From the NCBI RefSeq assembly GCF_020149935.1, contig NZ_CP083757.1:2133501-2197500 (forward strand): a DNA stretch of 64,000 nt. The letters run 5' to 3'. The notes under the pieces are model-generated. The model saw nothing but the letters and a program-made list of their open reading frames with translations. It did not search any database and was not told the origin of the DNA. This stretch comes from Marinilongibacter aquaticus (lineage in GTDB: Bacteria > Bacteroidota > Bacteroidia > Cytophagales > Spirosomataceae). The first letter of the stretch is position 1, and each line of letters starts with the position of its first letter. The translations under genes and the position numbers were made by a program. Positions 34,682-43,769 of the stretch are shown piece by piece.

Positions 34682-37525
34682 CTAAAAGATTTCGTTTTTT
34701 AAATAATAGCCTGTAAAGCTATTTCGGGCTTTCATTACCTGCTCTGGGGTGCCTGTCGCTACAATTTCACCGCCTTTGGTACCCCCGTCGGGCCCCAAAT
34801 CGACAATATGATCTGCCACTTTAATCACATCCAAATTGTGTTCAATGATCAAAATTGTATTGCCCTTGTCGCACAGTTTCTGCAACACATCGAGCAATTT
34901 CTGAATATCCTGAAAATGCAAGCCTGTGGTGGGCTCGTCGAGAATATACATGGTTTTCCCGGTATCTCTTTTCGACAGTTCTTCCGACAACTTCACCCTT
35001 TGAGCCTCTCCGCCAGAGAGGGTTGTCGCGTGTTGTCCCAAGGTAATGTAACCCAAGCCTACATCGTGCAAAACCTTCACTTTTCGGTGTATTTTGGGCT
35101 GGTTTTCAAAAAAGGTCAACGCTTCTTCCACGGTCATGTCGAGTACATCTGCAATCGATTTTCCTTTGAAACGCACTTCCAAAGTTTCGCGGTTGAAACG
35201 CTTTCCTTTACACGTTTCACATTCGACGTGTACATCGGGAAGAAAATCCATTTCCACTTTTTTCATCCCTCCCCCTTGGCAGGTTTCGCAACGACCGCCT
35301 TTCACATTGAATGAAAAACGACCCGGTTTGTATCCTCGAATCTTGGCCTCGGGCAAACCCGCAAACAAGGCCCGAATTTCAGTAAACATCCCCGTATAAG
35401 TCGCTGGATTACTCCGTGGCGTACGCCCAATTGGCGACTGGTCCACTTCGATTACCTTGTCGATATTTTCCAAACCCGCGATCTTCTTGTATTCCAAAGG
35501 CTCACGTTTTGACCTGTAAAAATGTTGGTTCAGAATAGGGAAAAGGGTTTCATGAATCAAAGACGATTTGCCGCTGCCGCTCACGCCAGTTACGCAAACC
35601 ATCGTACCCAAGGGGATTTCCAATTTCACATTTTTCAGGTTGTGCCCCTTGGCTCCGCTCAAAACCAAAGACGCTCCATTTCCTTTGCGACGCTCTTTGG
35701 GCACTTCAATCAATGCTCGGCCACTGAGGTAATTGGAAGTAATCCCTCCGTTTTTCAAAAACTCATCGGGAGTACCCTGCCCCACTACTCGCCCACCGTG
35801 CCTTCCGGCCCCGGGACCGATATCGATGATGTAATCCGAAGCCAACATCATGTCTTTATCGTGCTCCACAATCAAAACGGTATTGCCCAAGTCGCGTAGA
35901 TCTTGCAAAGCTTTTATCAGTTTCACATTGTCGCGTTGATGCAAGCCAATACTGGGTTCATCCATGATGTAGAGCACACCAACCAACTGAGTACCAATTT
36001 GCGTGGCCAAGCGAATACGCTGTGCTTCGCCACCCGACAAAGATTTCAAGGGCCTGTTGAGCGTCAGATAATCCAAACCGATGCCATCGAGAAACCCAAT
36101 ACGTTTTCTCAATTCTTTCAATATTTCCTTCGCGATCAGGTTCTGCTTCTCGGTCAATCGCTCTTCCAAGCCATCAAACCACCTGGCCAAATCCGAAATG
36201 TCCATATCGGCCAGTTCAGAGATGTTTTTCCCGTCAATCTTGAAATGCCTCGACTCAATGCGTAAGCGAGCCCCTTCGCAATCTGGGCACGTTTTGATCA
36301 ACATAAAGTCTTTCAACCAATCTTGAATCTTGTCATTGTCCGACTCCTGTTGCCTTTTCAAAAAATTGATAATCCCTTCGAATTTGGTATTCCAGTCTTC
36401 GCCAGGATATTTTTTCGAAGGCACCGCTACGGGCTCATCGCTTCCGTACAAAATCACGTGCAAGGCTTCTTCAGGAATCTTCTCAATCGGTGTACTGATA
36501 TTGGCCTTATATCTTTTCAAAATCGCCTGAATTTGCTTGAATATCCACAAATCGCGGTACTCGCCCAAAGCCACCACTCCTCCACGACTGATACTCAGCT
36601 TTTTGTCTGGAATAATCGACTCTTCTGTAATCTCTTCTACTTGCCCCAAGCCGTTACAAGTTGGACAAGAACCGTAGGGAGAATTGAAAGAAAACGAATT
36701 CGGAGAAGGCTCATCGTAACTGATTCCCGACTCGGGATCCATCAAATTCTGCGAGAGGTATTGCACTTCGCCATTCTCGCCCAAGAGCAACAGCGAGCCC
36801 TTTCCGTTTTTCAATGCGGTACCCACCGATTGGCTGATGCGGAAACGGTCTTCCGCCTTTGGCACCACCCGGTCAATCACCACTTCTATATCGTGAATTT
36901 TATAGCGATCCAGTTGCATTTTGGGCACAATATCCTGCACTTCCCCATCTACCCTTACTTTGGTATAGCCCATTTTTCGGATCTGTACAAAAAGCTCACG
37001 GTAATGGCCCTTGCGTCCCTTTACCAAGGGAGAAAGAATATTCAATTTCTGCCCGGCATAATCTTGCAAAATCTGATCCACAATCTGATCCTGACTTTGC
37101 TTTACCATCGGTTTTCCTGTGACATAACTGTAGGCGATGGCCGCACGGGCAAAAAGCAGGCGAAGAAAATCGTAAATCTCGGTGGTGGTACCGACAGTCG
37201 AACGCGGGTTTTTCGATGTGGTTTTCTGCTCGATGCTGATCACCGGAGAAAGCCCATTGATCTTATCCACGTCGGGCCGTTCCATATCGCCGATAAAGCT
37301 TCGGGCATAGGCCGAAAAACTTTCCATGTATCGCCTTTGTCCTTCGGCATACAGCGTATCGAAAGCCAAAGACGATTTCCCCGAACCACTGATACCCGTA
37401 ATGGTAATCAATTTGTTTCGCGGAATGACTACGTCAATATTCTTTAAATTATGCTCCCGAGCACCATAAATCTCAATTTGACTATGGCCGGTAAGCTCTA
37501 CATCGGAAAGGTTTCGTTCTGCCAC
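34682..37525 (-). CDS. uvrA: Excinuclease ABC subunit A
   Basis: A 947-residue UvrA, usual length, cytoplasmic. Two ABC ATPase halves with Walker A GISGSGKSSLAFDT and GVSGSGKSSLIHET, signature LSGGEAQRIRLATQIG and LSGGEAQRVKLSEELS, and Walker B ILDEPTTGLH. Zinc-binding CPTCNGLG, CPDCEGARL and CETCQGGG/CETCKGKR are intact. It forms the damage-sensing UvrA2 dimer that loads UvrB in nucleotide excision repair. No uvrB or uvrC is nearby. A TATTTTTG element lies on the minus strand (37556-37549) upstream of the start. Confidence 0.97.
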   Translation of the reverse strand: MAERNLSDVELTGHSQIEIYGAREHNLKNIDVVIPRNKLITITGISGSGKSSLAFDTLYAEGQRRYMESFSAYARSFIGDMERPDVDKINGLSPVISIEQKTTSKNPRSTVGTTTEIYDFLRLLFARAAIAYSYVTGKPMVKQSQDQIVDQILQDYAGQKLNILSPLVKGRKGHYRELFVQIRKMGYTKVRVDGEVQDIVPKMQLDRYKIHDIEVVIDRVVPKAEDRFRISQSVGTALKNGKGSLLLLGENGEVQYLSQNLMDPESGISYDEPSPNSFSFNSPYGSCPTCNGLGQVEEITEESIIPDKKLSISRGGVVALGEYRDLWIFKQIQAILKRYKANISTPIEKIPEEALHVILYGSDEPVAVPSKKYPGEDWNTKFEGIINFLKRQQESDNDKIQDWLKDFMLIKTCPDCEGARLRIESRHFKIDGKNISELADMDISDLARWFDGLEERLTEKQNLIAKEILKELRKRIGFLDGIGLDYLTLNRPLKSLSGGEAQRIRLATQIGTQLVGVLYIMDEPSIGLHQRDNVKLIKALQDLRDLGNTVLIVEHDKDMMLASDYIIDIGPGAGRHGGRVVGQGTPDEFLKNGGITSNYLSGRALIEVPKERRKGNGASLVLSGAKGHNLKNVKLEIPLGTMVCVTGVSGSGKSSLIHETLFPILNQHFYRSKREPLEYKKIAGLENIDKVIEVDQSPIGRTPRSNPATYTGMFTEIRALFAGLPEAKIRGYKPGRFSFNVKGGRCETCQGGGMKKVEMDFLPDVHVECETCKGKRFNRETLEVRFKGKSIADVLDMTVEEALTFFENQPKIHRKVKVLHDVGLGYITLGQHATTLSGGEAQRVKLSEELSKRDTGKTMYILDEPTTGLHFQDIQKLLDVLQKLCDKGNTILIIEHNLDVIKVADHIVDLGPDGGTKGGEIVATGTPEQVMKARNSFTGYYLKNEIF

Positions 37526-37594
37526 GTATATTTTTTTCTAAAGAATCGCAAAAATAATGAAATGAAAGCGGACAGCCTATTGTCTACGAATGCA

Positions 37595-38674
37595 TTAAGG
37601 CAATTGTTTCTGCAAACTCCTTTTCCGCCAGATTTCGTATTCCACTTTCAAGGCCAATGAAAGAGCCGGACAAACCCAATTTATCCAAGTCCATTCTTTT
37701 TCGGCCAAGGCATTCGTCCACTTTTTACCCAAAGGAGCAAACAGAGAAGCCACAAAAAAGTAGGGTTTCGCTTCCTGCTGAAAGGGCTGCATTTCGTCAA
37801 AAGCCCCATGCGGTTCTCCGCCAAGTTTCATAAACCCAATTTGCAACAACATTTTCGCCCAAAGGGTTTGAGCAGAAGCCAGCAATTCGGTTTGCCGCGA
37901 AAGCAAATACTTTCGCCCAGTCTCCAATTGTGCAGGCCGATGCATAGCCCAAAGACGGGCAAAGTGATATACGATCAAGGCTGTATTTCCATAATTTCGC
38001 GACAACCAGAAGGGCTCTGACAAAAAACTATTGGAGCTTATTCCTTCATTGATAAAAGCCAAAGTGGCCAAATCGTACGCATTCAAAACTTCGCTCGCCC
38101 CCAACAAGAGACACATCAAATTACAAAGAGCACAGAAATCGTTTTCCTTCGGCATATCCTTCCCAAACCAGGTGTCGTAGACTTTGGAGTCGGGGGCACA
38201 ATGTAGCTTAAGTTTTTCCTTCAGGGCCGAAATTTGAGCCTCAGGAGCCCGCATCACCGAAAAAGCCAGAGCCGTGTCATCCACATCATCGGGCAATTGA
38301 AAATGCCGAAATCGGTGCATAAAATAGCCTTTGGGAAAATGTTTGCTGGGTCTCGTTTTCCAAAAATTATAAGTATCCTTCCCTTTCAGCGATTCAAATT
38401 TCGGCAAAGCCGCCACTACATTTTCGCGAATCTCTTGACACACCCTTCGCTCTCTTTCCTCCAAATCCTCTTCCAAATGCATCAGAACGAAGGCTACCGA
38501 CAGGGAGCAAAAAATATTTTGATCGGGTCGGGAATAAAAAAAGGTACGATTCTCTCGCCAACTCGGGAAAAGCCCGGCATCGAATTCGCCACGCCCATCG
38601 GATTGGGCCGCATGAATCTCATGGATTAGCTCAGAAATAGCTGGACGTTTCTTCACGATTTCGTAAATTTGCAC
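37595..38674 (-). CDS. Unknown protein with class II terpene cyclase-like DVDD motif
   Basis: A 359-residue soluble, alpha-helical protein without signal peptide. Residues 130-133 read DVDD, in LPDDVDDTALAF, which matches the DxDDTA acid motif of class II terpene cyclases and squalene-hopene cyclases. Further helical segments (YGNTALIVYHFARLWAMH, KMLLQIGFMKLGGEPHGAF) fit an alpha/alpha-toroid. At 359 residues it is far shorter than squalene-hopene cyclases and has no visible QW repeats. It could be a terpenoid-processing enzyme or a homologous fold with another role. Divergent from the DUF3127 gene; no isoprenoid genes next to it. Confidence 0.6.
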   Translation of the reverse strand: MQIYEIVKKRPAISELIHEIHAAQSDGRGEFDAGLFPSWRENRTFFYSRPDQNIFCSLSVAFVLMHLEEDLEERERRVCQEIRENVVAALPKFESLKGKDTYNFWKTRPSKHFPKGYFMHRFRHFQLPDDVDDTALAFSVMRAPEAQISALKEKLKLHCAPDSKVYDTWFGKDMPKENDFCALCNLMCLLLGASEVLNAYDLATLAFINEGISSNSFLSEPFWLSRNYGNTALIVYHFARLWAMHRPAQLETGRKYLLSRQTELLASAQTLWAKMLLQIGFMKLGGEPHGAFDEMQPFQQEAKPYFFVASLFAPLGKKWTNALAEKEWTWINWVCPALSLALKVEYEIWRKRSLQKQLP

Positions 38675-38710
38675 ACAATTTTAGTAAAACATATACAAAT
38701 CAACATCAGC

Positions 38711-39058
38711 ATGGAGATAAGCGGAAATATCATTCAGGTTTTGCCACTACAAACAGGAGAAGGACGAAACGGAGCTTGGAAGAAACAGGATTTTGTGATC
38801 GAAACAGAAGGACAATACCCCAAAAAAGTCTGTGTATCGATGTGGGGCGACAAAATCGACGCAAGCCTGATTCAGGTGGGCCAAAGCGTTACAGCCTCTA
38901 TTGATATCGAAAGCAGAGAGTACAACGGACGCTGGTATACCGATGTAAGAGCTTGGAAAATCGATGGCCAAGGCGGGATGAACAATGCCCCGGATGCAGG
39001 AATGGGTAATGCGGAAATTCCCGCCAGCTTGGAAGGCGAAGATGACCTCCCTTTCTAA
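38711..39058 (+). CDS. DUF3127 (OB-fold SSB-like) protein
   Basis: A 115-residue protein starting MEISGNIIQVLPLQTG. The pattern KQDFVIETEG, KKVCVSMWGDK and QSVTASIDIESREYNGRWYT is the DUF3127 OB-fold of Bacteroidota; the acidic C-terminal tail ends EGEDDLPF, as in SSB C-termini that dock DNA-repair partners. The frame opens at 38669, but the ATG at 38711 matches the family start. Role in single-strand DNA handling is inferred from fold and tail. Confidence 0.85.
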   Translation: MEISGNIIQVLPLQTGEGRNGAWKKQDFVIETEGQYPKKVCVSMWGDKIDASLIQVGQSVTASIDIESREYNGRWYTDVRAWKIDGQGGMNNAPDAGMGNAEIPASLEGEDDLPF

Positions 39059-39104
39059 AAACCTTAATACAAGTATTTAGGGATTAAAATATTCGTATTT
39101 ATTT

Positions 39105-39134
39105 TTGACAATCGAAACGAAAATTATATCTTTG
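39105..39134 (+). promoter_or_regulatory. Promoter of the L33 operon
   Basis: TTG (39105-39107), 19 nt, TATCTTTG (39127-39134): a full match to the Bacteroidota consensus TTG-N19-TAnnTTTG. The L33 ATG is 41 nt downstream. Confidence 0.75.
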
Positions 39135-39175
39135 CAGCCCTGTTTTAGATTTAAAAGGATTTAATATATACGGCA

Positions 39176-39358
39176 ATGGCTAAAAAAGGAAATAGAGTTC
39201 AGGTAATTTTGGAGTGTACCGAGCACAAGGAGTCTGGCGTGCCTGGCATTTCTCGCTACATCACTACAAAAAACCGTAAGAATACGACTTCAAGATTGGA
39301 ATTGAAGAAATACAATCCAATTCTTAGAAAATATACTGTTCACAAGGAGATTAAATAA
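39176..39358 (+). CDS. rpmG: 50S ribosomal protein L33
   Basis: A 60-residue basic protein, [20 protein letters not shown], with [20 protein letters not shown] typical of L33. Part of the large subunit near the E site. The four-cysteine zinc motif is absent, so this is the zinc-independent form. It is followed after 25 nt by the DUF4295 gene. In many Bacteroidota rpmB (L28) precedes it; here the upstream gene is DUF3127 and no rpmB is present. Confidence 0.95.
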   Translation: MAKKGNRVQVILECTEHKESGVPGISRYITTKNRKNTTSRLELKKYNPILRKYTVHKEIK

Positions 39359-39383
39359 TCTTCCGATTAAACGAGTTTAGATT

Positions 39384-39539
39384 ATGGCAAAGAAAGTAGT
39401 TGCAACCTTACAAGATAAGTCAAAACTAAAGAACTTTTCTAAAGTGGTTAAAGCTGTAAAATCTCCAAAAACTGGAGCGTATAGCTTTAAAGAAGAAATG
39501 GTACCAGTTGATCTGGTAAAAGATGTATTGAAAGCTTAA
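39384..39539 (+). CDS. DUF4295 small basic protein
   Basis: A 51-residue protein, MAKKVVATLQDKSKLKNF, then VKSPKTGAYSFKEEMVPVD. It is the DUF4295 family that accompanies L33 and ftsY in Bacteroidota. Very basic, possibly ribosome-associated; no proven function. A strong terminator follows (39566-39594). Confidence 0.9.
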   Translation: MAKKVVATLQDKSKLKNFSKVVKAVKSPKTGAYSFKEEMVPVDLVKDVLKA

Positions 39540-39565
39540 TTGCCTTTTCATACATACTCATGTAG

Positions 39566-39594
39566 AAGACCCCGGTAGTGCATCGGGGTCTTTT
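39566..39594 (+). terminator. Intrinsic terminator of the L33 operon
   Basis: AAGACCCCG (39566-39574) pairs with CGGGGTCTT (39584-39592), 9-nt loop, followed by TT. The gap to the next gene start is short. Confidence 0.75.
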
Positions 39595-39620
39595 GCTGTT
39601 TGTGTCGATTCCAAAAGAAT

Positions 39621-40025
39621 ATGAAAGAGAGTGCTCATGTTTTCAGAATCAGAGTAGAGCCGCAGCATCTCGATGAAATGAACCACGTGAACAATGCCGT
39701 TTTCGTCTCGTTTCTTCAAGAGGCCGCCCTCTCGCATTGGTACGCCGTGGCTACGGCCGAAGAAGTAGAAAGCGTACGCTGGGTGGCCAAAAGGCACGAG
39801 ATCGATTACCTGAAATCCGCATACCTGAACGACGAGCTCTGCATTTTCACTTGGATAGCGACCTACAATGCGGTGAGCACACGCCGGATGTACGAAATTT
39901 ACCATAAGGAACAGAAAATTGTACAGGCCGAAACCGTGTGGGTAGCCCTGGATCCTGAAACCTTGCGGCCCAAACGATTGGCTCTTGAAACTTTAGATAA
40001 ATTTCAACCACGGCCCCAAGCTTAG
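39621..40025 (+). CDS. Acyl-CoA thioesterase, 4HBT hot-dog fold
   Basis: A 134-residue protein beginning MKESAHVFRIRVEPQHLDEM. NHVNNAVFVSFLQEAALSHW is the hallmark 4-hydroxybenzoyl-CoA thioesterase helix (Asp/Asn near DEMNHVNN). Usual length of the YbgC/FadM-like subfamily; hydrolyses acyl-CoA thioesters in the cytoplasm, exact chain preference unknown. The start at 39621 fits the family better than the upstream ATG at 39600. It sits between the ribosomal operon and ftsY. Confidence 0.85.
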   Translation: MKESAHVFRIRVEPQHLDEMNHVNNAVFVSFLQEAALSHWYAVATAEEVESVRWVAKRHEIDYLKSAYLNDELCIFTWIATYNAVSTRRMYEIYHKEQKIVQAETVWVALDPETLRPKRLALETLDKFQPRPQA

Positions 40026-40094
40026 CAATGCAGGCACATTGAACTAAGCACATTAAATTTACGTCTTTGATTATTATAAATACATCTAATTGCA

Positions 40095-41054
40095 ATGGGC
40101 TTATTTGGCTTTTTCAATAAGGAAAAAAAGGAAACCTTAGACAAAGGTCTAGAGAAGACCAAAACGGGCATATTTGAAAAAATAAGCCGTGCCGTAGTGG
40201 GCAAATCGACGGTGGACGACGAAGTGCTCGACGAACTCGAAGAGATTCTCATTTCGTCGGATGTCGGCGTGGATACCACAGTAAAGATCATTCGCCGTAT
40301 CGAAAAGCGTGTAGCCGACGAAAAATACACTTCGGTAGCTGAACTTGACAATATCCTACGCGAAGAAACTGCCGCCTTGCTCGAAGAAAACAACTCGCAA
40401 GATGTACAAAACAGCTTCGAGACAGACGAACTTCCCAAACCTTATGTATTGATGGTGGTGGGAGTGAATGGCGTAGGCAAAACCACCACGATTGGAAAAT
40501 TGGCCTACAATTTTCAAAAAAATGGTAAAAAGGTTGTGCTCGGAGCCGCCGATACTTTTCGGGCTGCGGCCGTAGATCAACTCAAACTTTGGGGCGAGCG
40601 TGTGGGTGTCGATGTCATCGACCATGGCATGCATACCGACCCTTCTTCTGTTGCCTATGATGCCGTAAAAGTGGGCCTTGAAAAAAATGCAGACGTGATC
40701 ATTATCGATACCGCCGGACGCTTGCACACGAAAGTCAATTTGATGAACGAATTGGGCAAAATAAAGCGTGTAATGCAAAAAGTTTTGCCGGAAGCTCCGC
40801 ACGAGGTCATGCTTGTGCTCGACGGCAGTACAGGTCAAAATGCCACTATTCAAGCTCGCGAGTTCACCCGTGTAACCGAGGTCAATTCACTGGCGATCAC
40901 CAAATTGGATGGTACTGCAAAAGGAGGCGTGGTTATCGGCATTTCCGATGAGTTTAAAATTCCTGTAAAGTACATCGGTATCGGCGAAAAAATGGAAGAC
41001 CTGCAAGTCTTCAACAAAATGGAATTCGTGGATTCTCTCTTCAAAAAGCAATAA
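40095..41054 (+). CDS. ftsY: Signal recognition particle receptor FtsY
   Basis: A 319-residue SRP GTPase. N-domain helices (KTGIFEKISRAVVGKSTVDD), then G-domain motifs GVNGVGKTTTIGKLA, DTFRAAAVDQL, DTAGRLHTKVNLM, TKLDGTAKGG and GIGEKMEDLQVF. It docks ribosome-SRP complexes at the membrane. The acidic A-domain found in Proteobacteria is reduced to a short N-terminus, as usual in Bacteroidota. Confidence 0.97.
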   Translation: MGLFGFFNKEKKETLDKGLEKTKTGIFEKISRAVVGKSTVDDEVLDELEEILISSDVGVDTTVKIIRRIEKRVADEKYTSVAELDNILREETAALLEENNSQDVQNSFETDELPKPYVLMVVGVNGVGKTTTIGKLAYNFQKNGKKVVLGAADTFRAAAVDQLKLWGERVGVDVIDHGMHTDPSSVAYDAVKVGLEKNADVIIIDTAGRLHTKVNLMNELGKIKRVMQKVLPEAPHEVMLVLDGSTGQNATIQAREFTRVTEVNSLAITKLDGTAKGGVVIGISDEFKIPVKYIGIGEKMEDLQVFNKMEFVDSLFKKQ

Positions 41055-41082
41055 AAAAGGGAGCCGCGTTTGCCGGCTCCCC
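41052..41082 (-). terminator. Terminator of the yceI gene, shared hairpin after ftsY
   Basis: GGGAGCCG (41059-41066) pairs with CGGCTCCC (41074-41081), 7-nt loop. Read on the minus strand the hairpin is followed by TTTTTTAT, so it terminates the gene at 41107; on the plus strand no T-run follows. Confidence 0.75.
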
Positions 41083-41106
41083 AATATAAAACGGTTTCGC
41101 TCTTTT

Positions 41107-41673
41107 TTACTCTCTTGTAAATTCACCGTTTGCGTGAATTGCAATTTCGCGACTCACAGCCGTACCCGACTCTCCGCCCACGCCAAAGTCAAAACGATCG
41201 ATTGTTCCAGAAGCTTTAATGCCCACCATCTGTTTTTGCGATCTTGGGTTTACCACTGGGCCATTGATCACAACATCCAAAGTCACAGGCTTGGTGACAT
41301 CTTTGATAGTCAAATCGCCAACCAATGCATAATTCTTACCCGAAACATGCTTGAAAGAGGTGCTTTTGAAACTCATTTTCGGAAATTTTTCCACATCAAA
41401 AAAATCGCCACTTTTCAAGTGATTGTCGCGACGCTCGATTCGTGTATCCACGCTGTTCACATCCGCAGTAAAAGAAAATACAGCATCCGAAAAATCTTCT
41501 TTTCCAGAAACAAAATTGGCGTCGATATTGGTAAATTGCCCATCGACTTCAGACAGCAACATGTGCGTTACGGTAAAGCCCACATTCGAGTGGCTTTTGT
41601 CAACCGCCCAGTTTTGGGCTTGAGCAGAAAACACCAAACTCACAGCCACAAACAGCGTCAAAAAGTATTTCAT
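41107..41673 (-). CDS. YceI-family protein
   Basis: A 188-residue exported protein (MKYFLTLFVAVSLVFSAQAQ). NWAVDKSHSNVGFTVTHML and DFFDVEKFPKMSFKSTSF, then LTIKDVTKPVTLDV are the YceI beta-barrel (lipocalin-like) motifs. YceI barrels bind polyisoprenoid chains in the periplasm and are often induced under stress or high pH. Monocistronic, with its own terminator. Confidence 0.92.
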   Translation of the reverse strand: MKYFLTLFVAVSLVFSAQAQNWAVDKSHSNVGFTVTHMLLSEVDGQFTNIDANFVSGKEDFSDAVFSFTADVNSVDTRIERRDNHLKSGDFFDVEKFPKMSFKSTSFKHVSGKNYALVGDLTIKDVTKPVTLDVVINGPVVNPRSQKQMVGIKASGTIDRFDFGVGGESGTAVSREIAIHANGEFTRE

Positions 41674-41983
41674 GTTTTAAATTAGGTTAAAAGTCTAAAG
41701 AATGATTTTTTGGTAAAGTAAAACATTCTTGAGAAGCAAAACAATAGGTCTCAACCGTATATACATATACCGAGGTATCCGAACATTCGCTTGCCCTTGC
41801 ACGAAGGGCTTTGCCCCTTTTTAAATCGACAAAAAGACTTTTTTAGGCCACCAAAAAGAAAACTTCGACAAATCTTACTTCTTTCGATATTCTTTATAAA
41901 TTTATCTCCACAAAAGCTCAGATCATCTTATGAATTTGACTTCGTTGAAACAGACAATTTTGTTTGTTAAATTTTGAAATAAG
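41674..41983. other. 310-bp gene-free divergent intergenic region
   Basis: No gene seen. It separates the divergent yceI and LytS-type kinase genes and must hold both promoters. A short inverted repeat GTATAT-AC-ATATAC lies at 41757-41770, possibly an operator, but too short to assign. Confidence 0.5.
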
Positions 41984-43039
41984 ATGCCAGATACTTCGCA
42001 GAACTCAGGAGGCAACCAAACGTATTCCTACAAGATTCTTTTTCAGATATTCCTCTGGGGTATTTGGGTGGGTTATCCTATGATCAACACCGATTACAAA
42101 AACCCAGACGCGGTTACGTTTTTGATTATGCTCTTGACCGTGAGAGCTGTTGAAATCCCTTTATTCTACCTTATAGTACATTACCTTGTCCCCAAGATAT
42201 TTCGTAAACACGGCGTGGCTTATTATTTCGTTACGCTGTTGGTCATTTGTCTCGTGTATATTTTTGCCGAAGACAAAATAAAGTTCTTGGTCAATCCCGA
42301 CTATCAACGTTCTTATACTTTCTTCATCTTTTTCCCGGTGATGTTTGTGGCCGCCATTGGCACAGGCTACGGCTTGGTTACGGAATTTATGCAAGAAGAA
42401 CAAAACCGAAGGGAAGAACGGCAAGAGCGAATGAAATCGGAGCTTTCTTTTCTGCGGTCGCAGATTAGCCCGCACTTTATTTTCAATGTGCTGAACAGCA
42501 TCGTTTACCTTATCCGAAGGGAATCTGATCTGGCCGAATCTGTAACGATCAAACTGTCGGAGCTGATTCGCTATATGCTTTATGAAACGGACAACAAACA
42601 AGTGACACTCGATCGCGAAATCAATTATTTGCGAAACTATATCGACCTTCAGAAAATAAGATACAGCGACGACATCGAAATTGAAGTGGATATAATGGAG
42701 TGCCACGACAGTCTGTTTATCGAACCCATGCTCTTGATTGCCTTCGTAGAAAATGCCTTCAAACATGGTGTTGGGATTGTAAGAGATCCAAAAATTGGTA
42801 TTAAATTAGCCTGCGAGAATGCTCAGCTCACCTTTCAGGTTACCAACAGAATTGGCCCCGAAACACACGAAGCCAAAGACTTCAGTTCGGGGATCGGGCT
42901 AAAAAATGTCAGAAGAAGGTTGGAGCTACTCTACCCCGAAAAGCATTCGCTCTCGATTTCTGACGATGACGGCATTTTCTCTGTAACCCTAACAATGAAA
43001 CTTAAACGCGAAAACACCTTGACGTATGTCTACAGCTAA
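41984..43039 (+). CDS. LytS/YehU-type sensor histidine kinase
   Basis: A 351-residue membrane kinase: about four transmembrane helices in residues 13-130 (FLIMLLTVRAVEIPLFYLIV, YFVTLLVICLVYIFAED, FIFFPVMFVAAIGTGYGL), then the His_kinase domain with phospho-His in SQISPHFIFNVLNSIVYLI and an HATPase part (MLLIAFVENAFKHGV, GIGLKNVRRRLELLY). Overlaps the response regulator gene by 14 bp. Signal unknown. Confidence 0.92.
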   Translation: MPDTSQNSGGNQTYSYKILFQIFLWGIWVGYPMINTDYKNPDAVTFLIMLLTVRAVEIPLFYLIVHYLVPKIFRKHGVAYYFVTLLVICLVYIFAEDKIKFLVNPDYQRSYTFFIFFPVMFVAAIGTGYGLVTEFMQEEQNRREERQERMKSELSFLRSQISPHFIFNVLNSIVYLIRRESDLAESVTIKLSELIRYMLYETDNKQVTLDREINYLRNYIDLQKIRYSDDIEIEVDIMECHDSLFIEPMLLIAFVENAFKHGVGIVRDPKIGIKLACENAQLTFQVTNRIGPETHEAKDFSSGIGLKNVRRRLELLYPEKHSLSISDDDGIFSVTLTMKLKRENTLTYVYS

Positions 43040-43763
43040 ATTGAACTGCATTGCAGTGGATGACGAGAGCCTTGCACGCAAATTGTTGCAAGAGAATATC
43101 GAACAAGTGCCCTTTTTGAACTTAGTGAAAGTATGTAAAAATCCGTTTGAAGCGATGGAAGCCTTGCAAGAACACAAGGTCGACCTGATGTTTCTGGATA
43201 TTCAAATGCCGGGTATGTTGGGCACCAAGTTTTTGGCAAGTTTAAAAGAAAAGCCCATGGTTATTCTGGTCACGGCCTACGACAATTACGCTGTAGAAAG
43301 TTATGCTCTCGACGTCGTCGATTATTTGATGAAACCGGTGAGCTTCGACCGCTTCTCAAAAGCGGCCCACAAGGCCCTCGACCTCTTCAAAAAGAGCCAG
43401 AAGGCTTCGGCCGTAACCGAGTCGTCGTCGCCAGTCGATAGCCCCGAATACTTCTTTGTAAATGTTGAATATTCTTTGGTCAAGATCATCTTCGATGAAA
43501 TCACCCACATCGAAGGACTTAAAGATTACATCAAAATCTACGTCACTTCACAGACAAGGCCCATTCTCACGAAATCGACATTGAAAGGCATAGAACGCCG
43601 ATTGCCCGAGAATTTCATGCGGGTGCAGAAATCGTATATCGTTAATCTGGAGAAAATCCAAAGCATTCGAAACCACAGAATCACAATCGACAAGTTTGAT
43701 ATTCCTGTGAGCGACAGCAATATGGAATCGCTGTTGCAGGCGATCAATTACCAGAAGCCTTAA
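43026..43763 (+). CDS. LytTR-type response regulator
   Basis: A 245-residue regulator: receiver (AVDDESLARKL, phospho-Asp in LMFLDIQMPGM, DYLMKPVSFDRF) and LytTR DNA-binding domain (ITHIEGLKDYIKIYVTSQTR, LPENFMRVQKSYIVNLEKIQ). Forms a two-component pair with the kinase whose frame it overlaps. Targets unknown; in Bacteroidota such pairs often control surface or biofilm functions. Confidence 0.93.
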   Translation: MSTAKLNCIAVDDESLARKLLQENIEQVPFLNLVKVCKNPFEAMEALQEHKVDLMFLDIQMPGMLGTKFLASLKEKPMVILVTAYDNYAVESYALDVVDYLMKPVSFDRFSKAAHKALDLFKKSQKASAVTESSSPVDSPEYFFVNVEYSLVKIIFDEITHIEGLKDYIKIYVTSQTRPILTKSTLKGIERRLPENFMRVQKSYIVNLEKIQSIRNHRITIDKFDIPVSDSNMESLLQAINYQKP

Positions 43764-43769
43764 ACGGAT

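Noticed and set aside
36323..37447. 374-codon plus-strand frame
   Set aside because: Antisense to uvrA, whose motifs are unambiguous.
41757..41770. Short palindrome GTATAT-AC-ATATAC
   Set aside because: AT-rich and short, single copy; could be chance.
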